64,000 nt of DNA, taken from contig NZ_JAJFZM010000001.1 of the NCBI RefSeq assembly GCF_020733705.1, positions 124,001 to 188,000 of the forward strand, read 5' to 3'. The translations under genes and the position numbers were made by a program. The stretch is from Nocardia australiensis. GTDB lineage: Bacteria; Actinomycetota; Actinomycetes; Mycobacteriales; Mycobacteriaceae. Of the stretch, positions 8,825 to 18,097 are shown one piece after another. Numbering within the stretch: position 1 is the stretch's first letter; the number at the start of each line of letters is the position of its first letter. Below the pieces are notes generated by a model. It did no database searches and was not told the origin of the DNA. It saw only the letters and a list, made by a program, of their open reading frames with translations.

Positions 8825-9231
8825 GCCGATCCACCGTCCGAGTAGTCGAGTCCGGCGACCGGCTCGTTGGAAATCGAAACGATGCCATCCTCGACGCGCA
8901 CCGCATAGACCGGCAGCGCTGCCGAATCGTCGTCCAGGCAGCGCCCGTCGACCAGGGAGAAAGCCTGCTTCAGCAGCGGCGACGCAACGACCGGGACACC
9001 GCCGCGATCGCCGGCGATGCCGCGCGACATCACAGCCGCCCGGCCGATCGGATCAATATTGCCGACCGCGTAGACAACGCCGTCCGACAGCAGGAACACA
9101 GCGGCCTGGCGGCCACCCCTCAGCAACACCGCAACGCCGCGGCCGGGAATCAGGTAGTCGAGCCGGCACGCGTGCGTCCACCCGACGGTGGTAGTGGTGG
9201 TGGTGCGGCCGGGGTTATCGATCACGGTCAT
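8821..9231 (-). CDS. nirD: nitrite reductase small subunit
   Basis: A 136-residue Rieske-like NirD protein: WTHACRLDYLIPGRGVAVLL, then VYAVGNIDPIGRAAVMSRG and PLLKQAFSLVDGRCL. NirD lacks the Rieske cysteines and assists NirB in NADH-dependent reduction of nitrite to ammonia. An upstream ATG at 9240 abuts the GGAGG, so the ATG at 9231, nine bases after GGAGG, is the better start. It lies 64 bases after nirB and overlaps the HemD-like gene. Confidence 0.92.
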   Translation of the reverse strand: MTVIDNPGRTTTTTTVGWTHACRLDYLIPGRGVAVLLRGGRQAAVFLLSDGVVYAVGNIDPIGRAAVMSRGIAGDRGGVPVVASPLLKQAFSLVDGRCLDDDSAALPVYAVRVEDGIVSISNEPVAGLDYSDGGSA

Positions 9232-9295
9232 CGGTGTCATCCTCCAAACGCCTTACCCATTGGTACCGGCGCCCTGTTTCTCTGGGGTTAAGCGG

Positions 9296-11833
9296 TCATT
9301 GCCCACGTGTAGCGACCGGGACTTCCGGCATGCCGAGCAACACAGGCACCTTCCGTGCCCCGCTGTCATCGAATGAGATGGTCGGGTCGGCCTCGGTGGG
9401 AGCATTGACGAAGGACACGAATCGCGACAGCTTCTTCTCGTCATCGAGCACCGCCGTCCATTCATCGCGGTAACCCGCGACGTGTTGGTCCATCGCCGCC
9501 TCCAGATCGGCGGCGATCCCGAGGCTGTCCGCGCAGACGACCTGCTTCAGGTAGTCGATGCCACCCTCGAGGGCCTCCTGCCAGGGCGCGGTGCGCTGTA
9601 GTCGATCGGCGGTACGGATGTAGAACATCAGATACCGGTCGATGTAGCGGATCAGCGTCTCGTCGTCGAGTTCGCCCGCCAGCAATACGGCATGCTTCGG
9701 GGTCAGGCCGCCGTTGCCGCCGACATACAGATTCCAGCCGTTCTCGGTAGCGATGACCCCGACGTCCTTGCCGCGCGCCTCGGCGCACTCGCGGGCGCAC
9801 CCGGACACCGCCAGCTTCAGCTTGTGCGGCGAACGCAGCCCCCGGTATCGCTTCTCCAGCAGCACCGCCATGCCGACCGAATCCTGCTGGCCGTAGCGGC
9901 ACCAGGTGGACCCGACGCAGCTCTTCACCGTGCGCAGCGACTTACCGTAGGCGTGGCCGGATTCCATGCCCACATCGACAAGGCGCTTCCAGATCAGCGG
10001 CAGTTGCTCGACGCGCGCGCCGAACAGGTCGATGCGCTGACCACCGGTGACCTTGACATAGAGCCCGAATTCCTTCGCCACCTCACCGATGGTGATCAGT
10101 TGCTCGGCGGTGACCTCGCCGCCCGGCATCCTCGGCACCACCGAGTAGGTGCCGTTCTTCTGCATATTGGCCAGGAAGTGGTCGTTGGTGTCCTGTAGCG
10201 CCGCCTGCTCGCCGTCGAGAATGTGCTCACTCGAGGTCGAGGCCAGGATGGAGGCGACCGTCGGCTTGCAGATATCGCAGCCACTGCCCTTGCCGTGCTT
10301 GGCGATCAAACCCGAGAAGGTGCGGATGCCGGTGACCTGGACAATCTGGAACAGCTCGGCACGTGACTGCGAGAAGTGCTCGCACAGCGCCTTGGACATT
10401 TCCACACCGGACTGTTCCAGCAGCTTCTTGATCATGGGAACGCAACCGCCGCACGAGGTTCCGGCTGAAGTGCACTGCTTGATACCAGCGATATCGCAGG
10501 CACCGTCATCGATGGCCCCACAGATCGCACCCTTGGAAACGTTGTTGCAGGAACAGATCTGGGCGTCGTCGGGTAGCGAGCTGGCACCGAGTTCGGCGAC
10601 GGCCGGTGCGATCAGCGCGGCGGGCTCGGCGGGCAGCGGACGCCCGACCAATGGCCGCAGCGCGGAATACGCGGTGGCATCGCCGACCAGGATGCCTCCG
10701 AGCAGTATCTGCGCGTCATCGGAGACAACGAGTTTCGCGTAGGTGCCCTTGGCCGCATCGTGCAGCACCACCGACAGCGCGCCCTCGGTGGTGGCGTGCG
10801 CGTCACCGAAGCTGGCGACATCGACACCGAGCAGCTTGAGCTTGGTCGACATATCCGCACCCGGGAATTCGCCTGCGCCACCGAGCAATCGGTCCGCGAC
10901 GATCTCGGCGGTGGTGTAACCGGGGGCGACCAGGCCGTAACAGGTTCCCTCGACGGCGGCGCATTCGCCGATGGCGTAGATGCTCGGATCCGAGGTTCGC
11001 AGTCCGAGATCGGTGATGATGCCACCGCGTGGGCCGACATCGAGACCGCTGTCGCGAGCGATCTGATCGCGTGGGCGTACCCCGGCGGAGAAGACCACGA
11101 GCGCGGCATCGATCGCCGACTCGTCGGACAGCGTAACCGTCACGTGCCCAGGCGCTTTCGCCTCGATCGAGGACGTACCGACGCCGGTGTGGACCTGAAG
11201 TCCGATCTCGGTGACCAGTTTCTCCAGAATCGCGCCGCCACCCTCGTCGACCTGCGCCGGCATCAATCGCTGGTTGTACTCGACGACATGCGGGGTCAGC
11301 CCGAGCAACCGCAACGTGTTGGCCGCCTCCAACCCGAGCAGGCCACCACCGACCACCACGCCGACCGCGCCAGGTCCAGCCGCCTGCGCCACCGTCCGGA
11401 TGCCGTCCAGATCATCGATGGTCCGGTAGACGAAGCATTCCGGCAGATCGTGACCGGGCACCGGCGGTACGAACGGATACGAACCGGTGGCCAGCACGAG
11501 CGCGTCGTAGGCGATGGTGTCACCGGCCGAGGTGGTGACTTTGCGTGCGTCGCGATCGATGGTGTCCGCGCGCTGCCCGAGCCGCAGTTCGACAAGCTCG
11601 TCACCGGCGTATTCGTTGCCAGGCAGAGCGAGTGCGCTCGCATCCCAGGTCCCGACGTACGAGGACAGGCCGACACGATCGTAGGCGGGCAGGCGCTCCT
11701 CGCAGAGCACGACGACCTGCCACTGCGCGACCCCGTCGCGAGAACGCAGCGCCTCGACGAACCGGTGCCCGACCATGCCGTGGCCGACGACGACGGCGGT
11801 CTTGCGCCGGTTGGGCTCGACGATGGGATTCAT
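9296..11833 (-). CDS. nirB: assimilatory NADH-nitrite reductase large subunit
   Basis: An 845-residue NirB. It has an N-terminal FAD/NAD oxidoreductase (VVVGHGMVGHRF, VVVGGGLLGLEAA), a BFD-like [2Fe-2S] domain (CSCNNVSKGAICGAI, CTSAGTSCGGC), then the ferredoxin-like repeat and the siroheme/[4Fe-4S] sulfite-nitrite reductase domain with SCVGSTWCRYG (C-x5-C) and SGCARECAEA (C-x3-C). It reduces nitrite to ammonium in the cytoplasm. The ATG at 11833 follows AGGAGG at normal spacing; a longer frame upstream has no such site. It is 25 bases after narK. Confidence 0.95.
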   Translation of the reverse strand: MNPIVEPNRRKTAVVVGHGMVGHRFVEALRSRDGVAQWQVVVLCEERLPAYDRVGLSSYVGTWDASALALPGNEYAGDELVELRLGQRADTIDRDARKVTTSAGDTIAYDALVLATGSYPFVPPVPGHDLPECFVYRTIDDLDGIRTVAQAAGPGAVGVVVGGGLLGLEAANTLRLLGLTPHVVEYNQRLMPAQVDEGGGAILEKLVTEIGLQVHTGVGTSSIEAKAPGHVTVTLSDESAIDAALVVFSAGVRPRDQIARDSGLDVGPRGGIITDLGLRTSDPSIYAIGECAAVEGTCYGLVAPGYTTAEIVADRLLGGAGEFPGADMSTKLKLLGVDVASFGDAHATTEGALSVVLHDAAKGTYAKLVVSDDAQILLGGILVGDATAYSALRPLVGRPLPAEPAALIAPAVAELGASSLPDDAQICSCNNVSKGAICGAIDDGACDIAGIKQCTSAGTSCGGCVPMIKKLLEQSGVEMSKALCEHFSQSRAELFQIVQVTGIRTFSGLIAKHGKGSGCDICKPTVASILASTSSEHILDGEQAALQDTNDHFLANMQKNGTYSVVPRMPGGEVTAEQLITIGEVAKEFGLYVKVTGGQRIDLFGARVEQLPLIWKRLVDVGMESGHAYGKSLRTVKSCVGSTWCRYGQQDSVGMAVLLEKRYRGLRSPHKLKLAVSGCARECAEARGKDVGVIATENGWNLYVGGNGGLTPKHAVLLAGELDDETLIRYIDRYLMFYIRTADRLQRTAPWQEALEGGIDYLKQVVCADSLGIAADLEAAMDQHVAGYRDEWTAVLDDEKKLSRFVSFVNAPTEADPTISFDDSGARKVPVLLGMPEVPVATRGQ

Positions 11834-11858
11834 GATGTCCTCCTGGCGGGTTCGAGCG

Positions 11859-13352
11859 TCAGGCGCGAGCCGACGTGCTGGCGGAAGGTGCGGCGGCAGT
11901 ACCGGAGGACGCGGCACCGGACGGTTCCGAGTGCTCGGCCTCGAGGACGAACGCCTCGGCCTCCGCGATGACGGCGGAATCGACCGAACGCAGGCTCGGG
12001 CGGCGCAGGAAGACCGCCCAGGTCACCAGGGCACACAGCACATAGAAGGCCATGAACACCCAGAACGCGGTCGTCGCGGACGCGGTAGCGGCGTATGAGG
12101 AACGCAGCACCAGGTTGATCCCGACGCCACCGAGGGCGCCGACCGCACCGACGAAACCGATGAGTGCACCGGAGGTGTTCTGGGCCCAGGCCGCCCGCGA
12201 GGCCGGGCCGACGTCGAGACTCTTGGACTTGGCGTCGAAGACCGACGGGATGATCTTGGTGACCGACCCGTTACCGATACCCGACAGCACGAACAGCGCG
12301 ATGAATCCGAGTACCAGCGCGGCCATCACACCGCCGGTGGGCACACCACCGTGGCTGTCACCGATGGTGCTCGCCACCGCGACGAGCACGGCCGCGGCCA
12401 TCATGGCGCCGAAGGCATAGAACGTGACCCTGCCGCCACCGATCCGGTCCGCCCATTTGCCGCCGTAGGGGCGGGCCAGCGAACCGAGCAGCGGCCCGAT
12501 GAACGCGATTTGCGCCGCGTGCAGCGCGGCCTGCGCGGCGGAATCGCCACCGGCCTTGAAGCTGATCTGTAGCACCTGGCCGAAGGCGAAGCTGTAGCCG
12601 ATGAACGAACCGAAGGTGCCGATGTACAGGAACGCGATAGCCCAGGACTGCGGCACTTTCAGCGCCGTGATCATGTACGACAGGTCGGCCTTCTGATTAC
12701 GCAGGTTGTCCATGTATAGCGCGGCGCCGACACCGGCGAGCGCGATGAGCACCAAGTAGATCGCGCAGATCAGCGAGGCGTAGGAGTTGCCGAGGGTCGC
12801 GATGACCAGCAGCCCGACCAGCTGGATCACCGGCACACCGATATTGCCGCCGCCCGCGTTCAAACCCAGCGCCCAGCCCTTGAGCCGCTGCGGATAAAAG
12901 GCGTTGATATTGGTCATCGAGGAGGCGAAATTGCCGCCACCGAAACCGGCGAATGCCGCGACGATCAGGAATGTCGTATACGACGTGCCCGGCTGGTTGA
13001 TGAAATACAGCGTCAGCAGCGTCGGGATGAGCAGCAGGACCGCACTGAAAATGGTCCAGTTCCGGCCGCCGAACCTGGCGGTGGCGACGGTATAGGGGAT
13101 CCGCAGGATCGCGCCGACCAATGTCGGCATCGCGACCAGGAAGAACTTGCCCGCCGTATCGATGCCGAACTTGTCGGTCGGCATGAACAACACCATCACC
13201 GACCAAATCGACCAAATCGAGAACCCGACATGCTCGGCGAACACCGACCAGATCAGGTTCCGTGTGGCGACGTCCTTACCACCCGCCTCCCAGGCCGCAA
13301 TATTTTCGGCATCCCAATGCTCGATGTTGCGGTTGCGCGTCAGCGTGCTCAA
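11859..13352 (-). CDS. narK: nitrate/nitrite MFS transporter
   Basis: A 497-residue major facilitator of the NarK/NasA group with about 12 membrane helices. It contains the nitrate signature in the fifth helix (AGFGGGNFASSMTNINAFYPQRLKG) and a second Gly-rich signature near GNGSVTKIIP. It imports nitrate or exports nitrite for the NirBD pathway. The TTG at 13352 is preferred because GGGAGG lies five bases upstream; a TTG ten codons earlier has no ribosome-binding site. It is the first gene of narK-nirB-nirD-hemD-cbiX, with a GlnR box about 130 bases upstream. Confidence 0.93.
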   Translation of the reverse strand: MSTLTRNRNIEHWDAENIAAWEAGGKDVATRNLIWSVFAEHVGFSIWSIWSVMVLFMPTDKFGIDTAGKFFLVAMPTLVGAILRIPYTVATARFGGRNWTIFSAVLLLIPTLLTLYFINQPGTSYTTFLIVAAFAGFGGGNFASSMTNINAFYPQRLKGWALGLNAGGGNIGVPVIQLVGLLVIATLGNSYASLICAIYLVLIALAGVGAALYMDNLRNQKADLSYMITALKVPQSWAIAFLYIGTFGSFIGYSFAFGQVLQISFKAGGDSAAQAALHAAQIAFIGPLLGSLARPYGGKWADRIGGGRVTFYAFGAMMAAAVLVAVASTIGDSHGGVPTGGVMAALVLGFIALFVLSGIGNGSVTKIIPSVFDAKSKSLDVGPASRAAWAQNTSGALIGFVGAVGALGGVGINLVLRSSYAATASATTAFWVFMAFYVLCALVTWAVFLRRPSLRSVDSAVIAEAEAFVLEAEHSEPSGAASSGTAAAPSASTSARA

Positions 13353-13480
13353 CAGGGCCTCCCAAAAATGCGGTTGGCCCAACGGTATGAAACGGGTATT
13401 GCCGAAATGCTGCGCGAAATGACCGTCAAATCAACGGTTGCTCACCCGTCCACTCGGCAGCGGGTGAGAACCCATGGAAT

Positions 13481-13517
13481 GTTTCGAGCATGTGACACAA
13501 AGGTTTCCGCGCGTCAC
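13481..13517 (-). promoter_or_regulatory. predicted GlnR box upstream of narK-nirBD
   Basis: On the plus strand the elements read GTTTC (13481-13485), six bases, GTGAC (13492-13496), six bases, GTTTC (13503-13507), five bases, GTCAC (13513-13517). On the operon strand this is GTGAC-n5-GAAAC-n6-GTCAC-n6-GAAAC, the arrangement known for GlnR sites in Streptomyces and mycobacteria, with one spacer one base short. The position, 129-165 bases before the narK start, suits nitrogen-limitation activation. Confidence 0.75.
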
Positions 13518-13638
13518 AAACAGCCGACTCGAGGATTGTCGACGCGTGAGGTGTGACCTGTCACGCACAGCATGACCGGCCCCGCACACTCACGCGACTC
13601 GAGCGGTGAGCATTTCTGGCGTCAATTCCGGCCTTGCG

Positions 13639-14913
13639 TCAATTCCAAGTGTCTTCCAGCATCCGCGGCTTGCATGCCTGCCAGGCACCGGTCAACAGCA
13701 CCAGCACCGCGACGGTCAGCATGGCGAACGGGGCCAGCCAGCCGCCGGTGGCGGTACGCAGCATGCCGAACAGCAGCGGCCCGACGCAGGCCACGGCGTA
13801 GCCGACACCCTGGGTGAAACCGGACAGCGAGGCCGAACCCTGTGGCGTGCGGGTGCGCATGTTGATCAGCGTCAGCGCCATCGGGAACGTGCTCGGGCCC
13901 AGGCCGAGCAGCACCACCCACAGCACCGGCGCGCTCATGGGCGCCGTCAGCAGCCCGGCGAACGCGATGAAGAAGAAGACCGCGCAGCCGACGACGAACG
14001 GGAATGGGTTGCGGAAGCGCGCCACCACGGTCGGAGCTGTGAATGCCGACACCAACCCGACCAGTGAGAACAGGCCGACCATGGTTCCGCCGAACGTGGC
14101 GCTCGCCCCCGCCTCGGCGAGGATCTTCGGCAACCAGGTGAAGATCGCGTAGGTGGTCAGCGAGGTCATGCCGAACATGCCCGCCATCCCCCACGCGACC
14201 GGCGAACGCCACACCTTGCCCTTCGGCTCGGCATCGGCGGCGGGTAATCCGGTGGTGTCCACCAGATCTCGGCCACGCCGGTCACGCAGCACACCGATCC
14301 ACGGCAGGGCCGCCGCGAATCCGAGCACCGCCCACAGTCCGAGCGAAATCCGCCAGCCGTACGCGTCCGCGACCGGCACCGCGATCAGCGCGGGCACCAC
14401 CGTGCCCACCTGCACCATGGTGATGTAGAGCGAGCTGATGACCGCGAGGCGGTCCGGGAAGTACCGCTTCACCAGCGGTGGGATCACCACATTGCCGATG
14501 CCCATGCCGGTCAACGCCAGCGCGGAGAACACGAACAGCGCCGCCGTACTGGAGACCATGGCCCGGATCAACATGCCGGACCCGGCCATCAGCATGGCGA
14601 TCATGGCGGTGCGCTCCAGGCCGAGCCTGCGCACGAAGATCGGCGTGAGCAGACCGGAGACCGCGAACATCGCGGTCGGAATCATGCCGAAGACGCCGAT
14701 GACAGCGGTCGAATAGCCGATATCGGTACCGATCCGCTCGGCCAGCGGGCTGAATGCGGTTACCGCAACACGGAGGGTGAGCGCCGACATCACAATCGCC
14801 GCGAGGACGAGCAGGCGCCCCTTGGTCAGTGCGCGCCGGCGCTGCTCTACTGGGGCAGTGTCGGGTGCGACGGCGTCGGATCCGGTCGTCGTCTCCTCGA
14901 AGGTTGCGGTCAC
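13639..14913 (-). CDS. MFS transporter, CynX/NimT-like
   Basis: A 424-residue 12-helix major facilitator. The first helix region is LVLAAIVMSALTLRVAVTAFSPLAERIGTDIG, typical of the CynX (cyanate)/NimT (nitroimidazole resistance) group, as are LGLGPSTFPMALTLINMRTRT and SGFTQGVGYAVACVGP. The substrate is unknown; a small organic or nitrogen compound is possible. The GTG at 14913 lies six bases after a TATGAT -10 box and has no ribosome-binding sequence, suggesting a leaderless mRNA. It is divergent from the FadR-type regulator that probably controls it. Confidence 0.85.
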   Translation of the reverse strand: MTATFEETTTGSDAVAPDTAPVEQRRRALTKGRLLVLAAIVMSALTLRVAVTAFSPLAERIGTDIGYSTAVIGVFGMIPTAMFAVSGLLTPIFVRRLGLERTAMIAMLMAGSGMLIRAMVSSTAALFVFSALALTGMGIGNVVIPPLVKRYFPDRLAVISSLYITMVQVGTVVPALIAVPVADAYGWRISLGLWAVLGFAAALPWIGVLRDRRGRDLVDTTGLPAADAEPKGKVWRSPVAWGMAGMFGMTSLTTYAIFTWLPKILAEAGASATFGGTMVGLFSLVGLVSAFTAPTVVARFRNPFPFVVGCAVFFFIAFAGLLTAPMSAPVLWVVLLGLGPSTFPMALTLINMRTRTPQGSASLSGFTQGVGYAVACVGPLLFGMLRTATGGWLAPFAMLTVAVLVLLTGAWQACKPRMLEDTWN

Positions 14914-14919
14914 CGAGAA

Positions 14920-14948
14920 ATCATAGGATGACCCGATGATAGGGGGCA
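14920..14948 (-). promoter_or_regulatory. promoter of the CynX-like gene (leaderless)
   Basis: On the minus strand TTGCCC (-35-like), 18 bases, TATGAT (-10), then six bases and the GTG start. Transcription would begin at the start codon. The divergent regulator has the same geometry on the plus strand, TACCCT at 14967-14972, six bases, GTG at 14979. Confidence 0.6.
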
Positions 14949-14978
14949 ACAATTTGTGATCAGCGGTACCCTGATGCG

Positions 14979-15650
14979 GTGCAACCAGTCCGGCGCACCA
15001 GCCTCATAGCCCAGGTCACTGAGCAGCTGCGTGCCGAAATCCGTTCCAGCCGTTGGCCTATCGGCTCCCGAATCCCCACCGAACCGGAGCTCACCGAACT
15101 CACCGGCACCGGTAGGAACACGGTGCGCGAGGCAGTACAGGCGCTCGTCCACGCAGGCGTGCTCGAACGCCGCCAGGGCTCGGGAACCTATGTGATCGCC
15201 GCCTCCGAAGTCGGCGGGACCCTCGCCAAGTACTTCGCCGACGCGGAGGAACGCGACGTCCTCGAGCTACGCCAAGCCCTCGACGTCACCGCCGCCGCGC
15301 TGGCCGCACGCCGCCGTGACGACTCCGACATCGTGAACCTCGAGCGCCTGCTCGAAGAACGCAACCAGGAGTGGAGCACACAGAACAGTCCCGCCGTCGA
15401 GGCGGATGTCGCTCTGCATCGCGCGATCGTGGTCGCCAGCCACAACGCGGTATATCTGGAGTTCTACGATTCGCTGCTGCCGACCATCGAGCAGGTGATC
15501 CGCGCACGTACGCTGAAATCCGACGACGCCTACGACATGGAACACAAAGATTTGGTGCAGGCGGTCATAGACGGGGACTCGGATCGGGCCGCGCAAGCCG
15601 CTCGATGCTTCCTCGGCTCGCTCATCGCCGAATACCCCGACGCCAGGTAA
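14979..15650 (+). CDS. GntR-family regulator, FadR subfamily (FCD domain)
   Basis: A 223-residue regulator. Residues 1-75 are the GntR winged helix (SLIAQVTEQLRAEIRSSRWPIGSRIPTEPELTELTGTGRNTVREAV, QGSGTYV). Residues about 90-215 are the FCD helical effector domain (VLELRQALDVTAAALAARR, DVALHRAIVVASHNAVY with the Asp/His metal-binding pattern). It starts at GTG with a TACCCT box seven bases upstream and no ribosome-binding sequence. Divergence from the CynX-like transporter suggests that it regulates that gene in response to a small carboxylate or other substrate. Confidence 0.88.
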   Translation: MQPVRRTSLIAQVTEQLRAEIRSSRWPIGSRIPTEPELTELTGTGRNTVREAVQALVHAGVLERRQGSGTYVIAASEVGGTLAKYFADAEERDVLELRQALDVTAAALAARRRDDSDIVNLERLLEERNQEWSTQNSPAVEADVALHRAIVVASHNAVYLEFYDSLLPTIEQVIRARTLKSDDAYDMEHKDLVQAVIDGDSDRAAQAARCFLGSLIAEYPDAR

Positions 15651-15733
15651 TTCTGAACGGGCGGTAACCGGTAGCCGAAACTGGTACTTCGACGCCGCGG
15701 GGTAGTCCGGCGCAAAGCAACTGTCCAGCTGTA

Positions 15734-17128
15734 TCACCCCTCTGCGGGGAGGCCCGGCTCGCCCGGTAGCACGATGTGAATCAAAGTGCCGCCACGTTCC
15801 GATGTCTCGACTGCGATTGTCCCGCCATGCTTGGTCACTACCTGTTCGACGATTGCAAGACCCAGCCCTGACCCTGGCATCGACCGTGCGGCCGTCGCCC
15901 GGTAGAACCTCGCGAAGACCAGCTCGCGCTCGGCTACCGGGATTCCCGGGCCGGCATCATCCACCGTGAACGCCATAAGGCCCGACGTGTTCTCGCGCAT
16001 GCGGACCCGCACGCGTTCACCCACCGGGCTCCACTTGGCCGCGTTGTCGAGCACGTTCAGCAGCGCACGCTCTAGGCCCGCCTCGTCGCCGACGACGAAC
16101 CACGGGTGCAGTTGGGCTTGGAATTCGATGCCGCTGCGTCGCCGCCGGACTCGCTCTAGCGCGCGTTCGGCCACATCACTGATATCGATCTGCTCGTAGA
16201 CCGTCTCCGGGGCGTCCTCGCTGGCCAGATCCACGAGATCGCCCACCAGCGTGGACAGTTCCTGGATCTGCCCCATGACGTCAGCGCGCAGTTCGACCAT
16301 GTCCTCGTCAGGTATGCGTCGTGCTCCGGGCCGCGAGGACGCGATGAGTAGTTCCATGTTGGTACGCAGCGAGGTCAGCGGCGTCTTGAGTTCGTGGCCC
16401 GCGTCGGCCACCAATTGCCGCTGCCTTTCGCCAGATTCGGTCAGGGCGCGCAGCATGGCGTTGAAACTCCTGGCGAGCCTGGCGAGTTCGTCGTCACCGG
16501 TCACCGGAATCGGGGTCAGGTCGTCGGTGCAGGCCACCCGCTCGGTGGCGGCGGTGAGCCGGGCGATCGGCCGCAAACCGGTGCGGCCCACGGCCGTTCC
16601 CGCCGCAGCCGCCAGCATGACGCCGAAGCCGCCGACCACGAACAGCAACCACGCCAGCCGATCGAGGACTTCCTGAGTGGATTGCAGACGTTGTGAGATC
16701 ACCAGAGTGGAACTGGAATGTGTGCGCTGTGCGAGTACGCGCTGATTGCTCACGGTGCGCAGCGAAAAGCTCGCGTAGCCACGCGCAACCGCAATCTCCG
16801 CACTGCCGATCGGCGGCGCGGCGCTTTGTCCGATCACGTAGCCCCCCGATCGACTGTCCGGGTAGATCAGCGCGACGCCGATATCGTTGGAGTACAGGCT
16901 TCCCACGGTCAGGGCCTCGAGATAGTTCATGCTTTCGACGTTTTTGGCGATCATGACCGAAGCCCTCGTGCGCAGTCGCGAATCCACATCCGCGTACAGC
17001 GACCGAGCCACCATCGAGTAGGCGGCGATGGAAGTGAACGCGACAGCGACAGCCACCACCGAGGCGGCCAGCAATGTAACCCGCCAGCGCAGCGAAACCG
17101 AGCGCATCAACGGAATCGGTGGGCGCAT
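15734..17128 (-). CDS. MprB-like sensor histidine kinase (orphan here)
   Basis: A transmembrane kinase of about 464 aa. It has a first membrane helix (LLAASVVAVAVAFTSIAAYSMVA), an extracytoplasmic sensor, a second helix (LLFVVGGFGVMLAAAAGTAVG), a HAMP domain, the HisKA box DAGHELKTPLTSLRTNMELL, then N (NVLDNAAKWS), G1 (DDAGPGIP) and G2 (GSGLGLAIV) boxes. The SLRWRVTLL opening and GLRPIARLTAATERVA match M. tuberculosis MprB, which senses envelope stress. The MprA response regulator that normally precedes it is absent. Start uncertain; ATG at 17128 gives the usual short cytoplasmic N-terminus. Confidence 0.88.
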   Translation of the reverse strand: MRPPIPLMRSVSLRWRVTLLAASVVAVAVAFTSIAAYSMVARSLYADVDSRLRTRASVMIAKNVESMNYLEALTVGSLYSNDIGVALIYPDSRSGGYVIGQSAAPPIGSAEIAVARGYASFSLRTVSNQRVLAQRTHSSSTLVISQRLQSTQEVLDRLAWLLFVVGGFGVMLAAAAGTAVGRTGLRPIARLTAATERVACTDDLTPIPVTGDDELARLARSFNAMLRALTESGERQRQLVADAGHELKTPLTSLRTNMELLIASSRPGARRIPDEDMVELRADVMGQIQELSTLVGDLVDLASEDAPETVYEQIDISDVAERALERVRRRRSGIEFQAQLHPWFVVGDEAGLERALLNVLDNAAKWSPVGERVRVRMRENTSGLMAFTVDDAGPGIPVAERELVFARFYRATAARSMPGSGLGLAIVEQVVTKHGGTIAVETSERGGTLIHIVLPGEPGLPAEG

Positions 17129-17299
17129 GTCAGTTTTCGGCACATGCCGCATGACCATAAGTCTGCCCACAGCGACTGAGAGACTACTGAGAACGGCCAC
17201 TGCGCCGGAGCGAGTCAACGCGGGAGCTGAAGCGCCTACGTCGTGGAATCGCTCACCTTCCGGTCGCACTTGATGTTCGCACCACCTGGAGACTATTGG

Positions 17300-18073
17300 T
17301 CAATACGGTAAATGGATGCCGTCGCGGACTTCGGTGACGGTACGGGTGATCATTTGCTGGAGAGTGGTGGTTATTCGGTCGTTGGTGCTGGGTTTGACGG
17401 TTATGGTGTGGGTGCCGAAAGTTACGTAGCGGCCATCGTTTTCTATGTCGTTGATTTGGAAGTCTTTGCGGCCGTGAATGTGTCGGTTGTCCGCGCTGCC
17501 CATTGCGTAGACGCCGACGTGGCTGATCATGGTTGTCACGCGGGTGAAGAATTGTTCGAATTCCTCGCGTGGGGTCGGTCGCCAGGTGTCGCGGACGGGC
17601 GGGCGGGGCCGGTCGAGTTCCTCGGCTGTTACTTCCAGTTTCTTGCCTTTGCCGGTGTCGCAAACGGGAAGCACGTTGACCACCGCGCGCGCTACCGCAC
17701 CGGCGGGCAGCAGCGTCAGAACCACATCACCGTCGGGGTCTTCGCGCGGTCCCGGTTCCTGCACCGCGATCGCGCCGTGCTGGTAGTGCACCCCGGCGTG
17801 CGCGCGCAGCTTGCGTTCGCGGCGCGCGCCGACAAAACCGGCGAGCTCCACCCTGGCCTCCGGCGCGAGCAGCACCTCAACCGCTCGCACCAGATCGTCG
17901 TCGATGTGCGGCCGCACCGACCGCGCCGCCTCCTGCCGCAATCGCAGTGTGTCCGAACGGAATTCCGTCGTGTACTGGTGACGTAACGGATAGGGCAGTA
18001 CGTCGCGGCCGGTGGACTCCCACAGTGTCCGGAAATCGAGCGCGCTGAACCGCCAGCTCCGCACCTCAAGCAT
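17300..18073 (-). CDS. EspG-family ESX secretion chaperone
   Basis: A 257-residue protein with the nocardial EspG pattern: RSWRFSALDFRTLWESTGRDVLPYPLRH, EVLLAPEARVELAGFVG and VLTLLPAGAVARAVVNVLP. EspG proteins bind PPE-type substrates in the cytoplasm and deliver them to a type VII (ESX) machine. It follows the PPE-like gene by 24 bases, so the pair is probably co-transcribed and functions together. No ESX core genes (eccB, eccC, mycP) lie in this window. ATG at 18073 is used; a TTG three bases upstream is less likely. Confidence 0.85.
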   Translation of the reverse strand: MLEVRSWRFSALDFRTLWESTGRDVLPYPLRHQYTTEFRSDTLRLRQEAARSVRPHIDDDLVRAVEVLLAPEARVELAGFVGARRERKLRAHAGVHYQHGAIAVQEPGPREDPDGDVVLTLLPAGAVARAVVNVLPVCDTGKGKKLEVTAEELDRPRPPVRDTWRPTPREEFEQFFTRVTTMISHVGVYAMGSADNRHIHGRKDFQINDIENDGRYVTFGTHTITVKPSTNDRITTTLQQMITRTVTEVRDGIHLPY

Positions 18074-18097
18074 CAAGAATGTCCTTGTCGTATCGGG

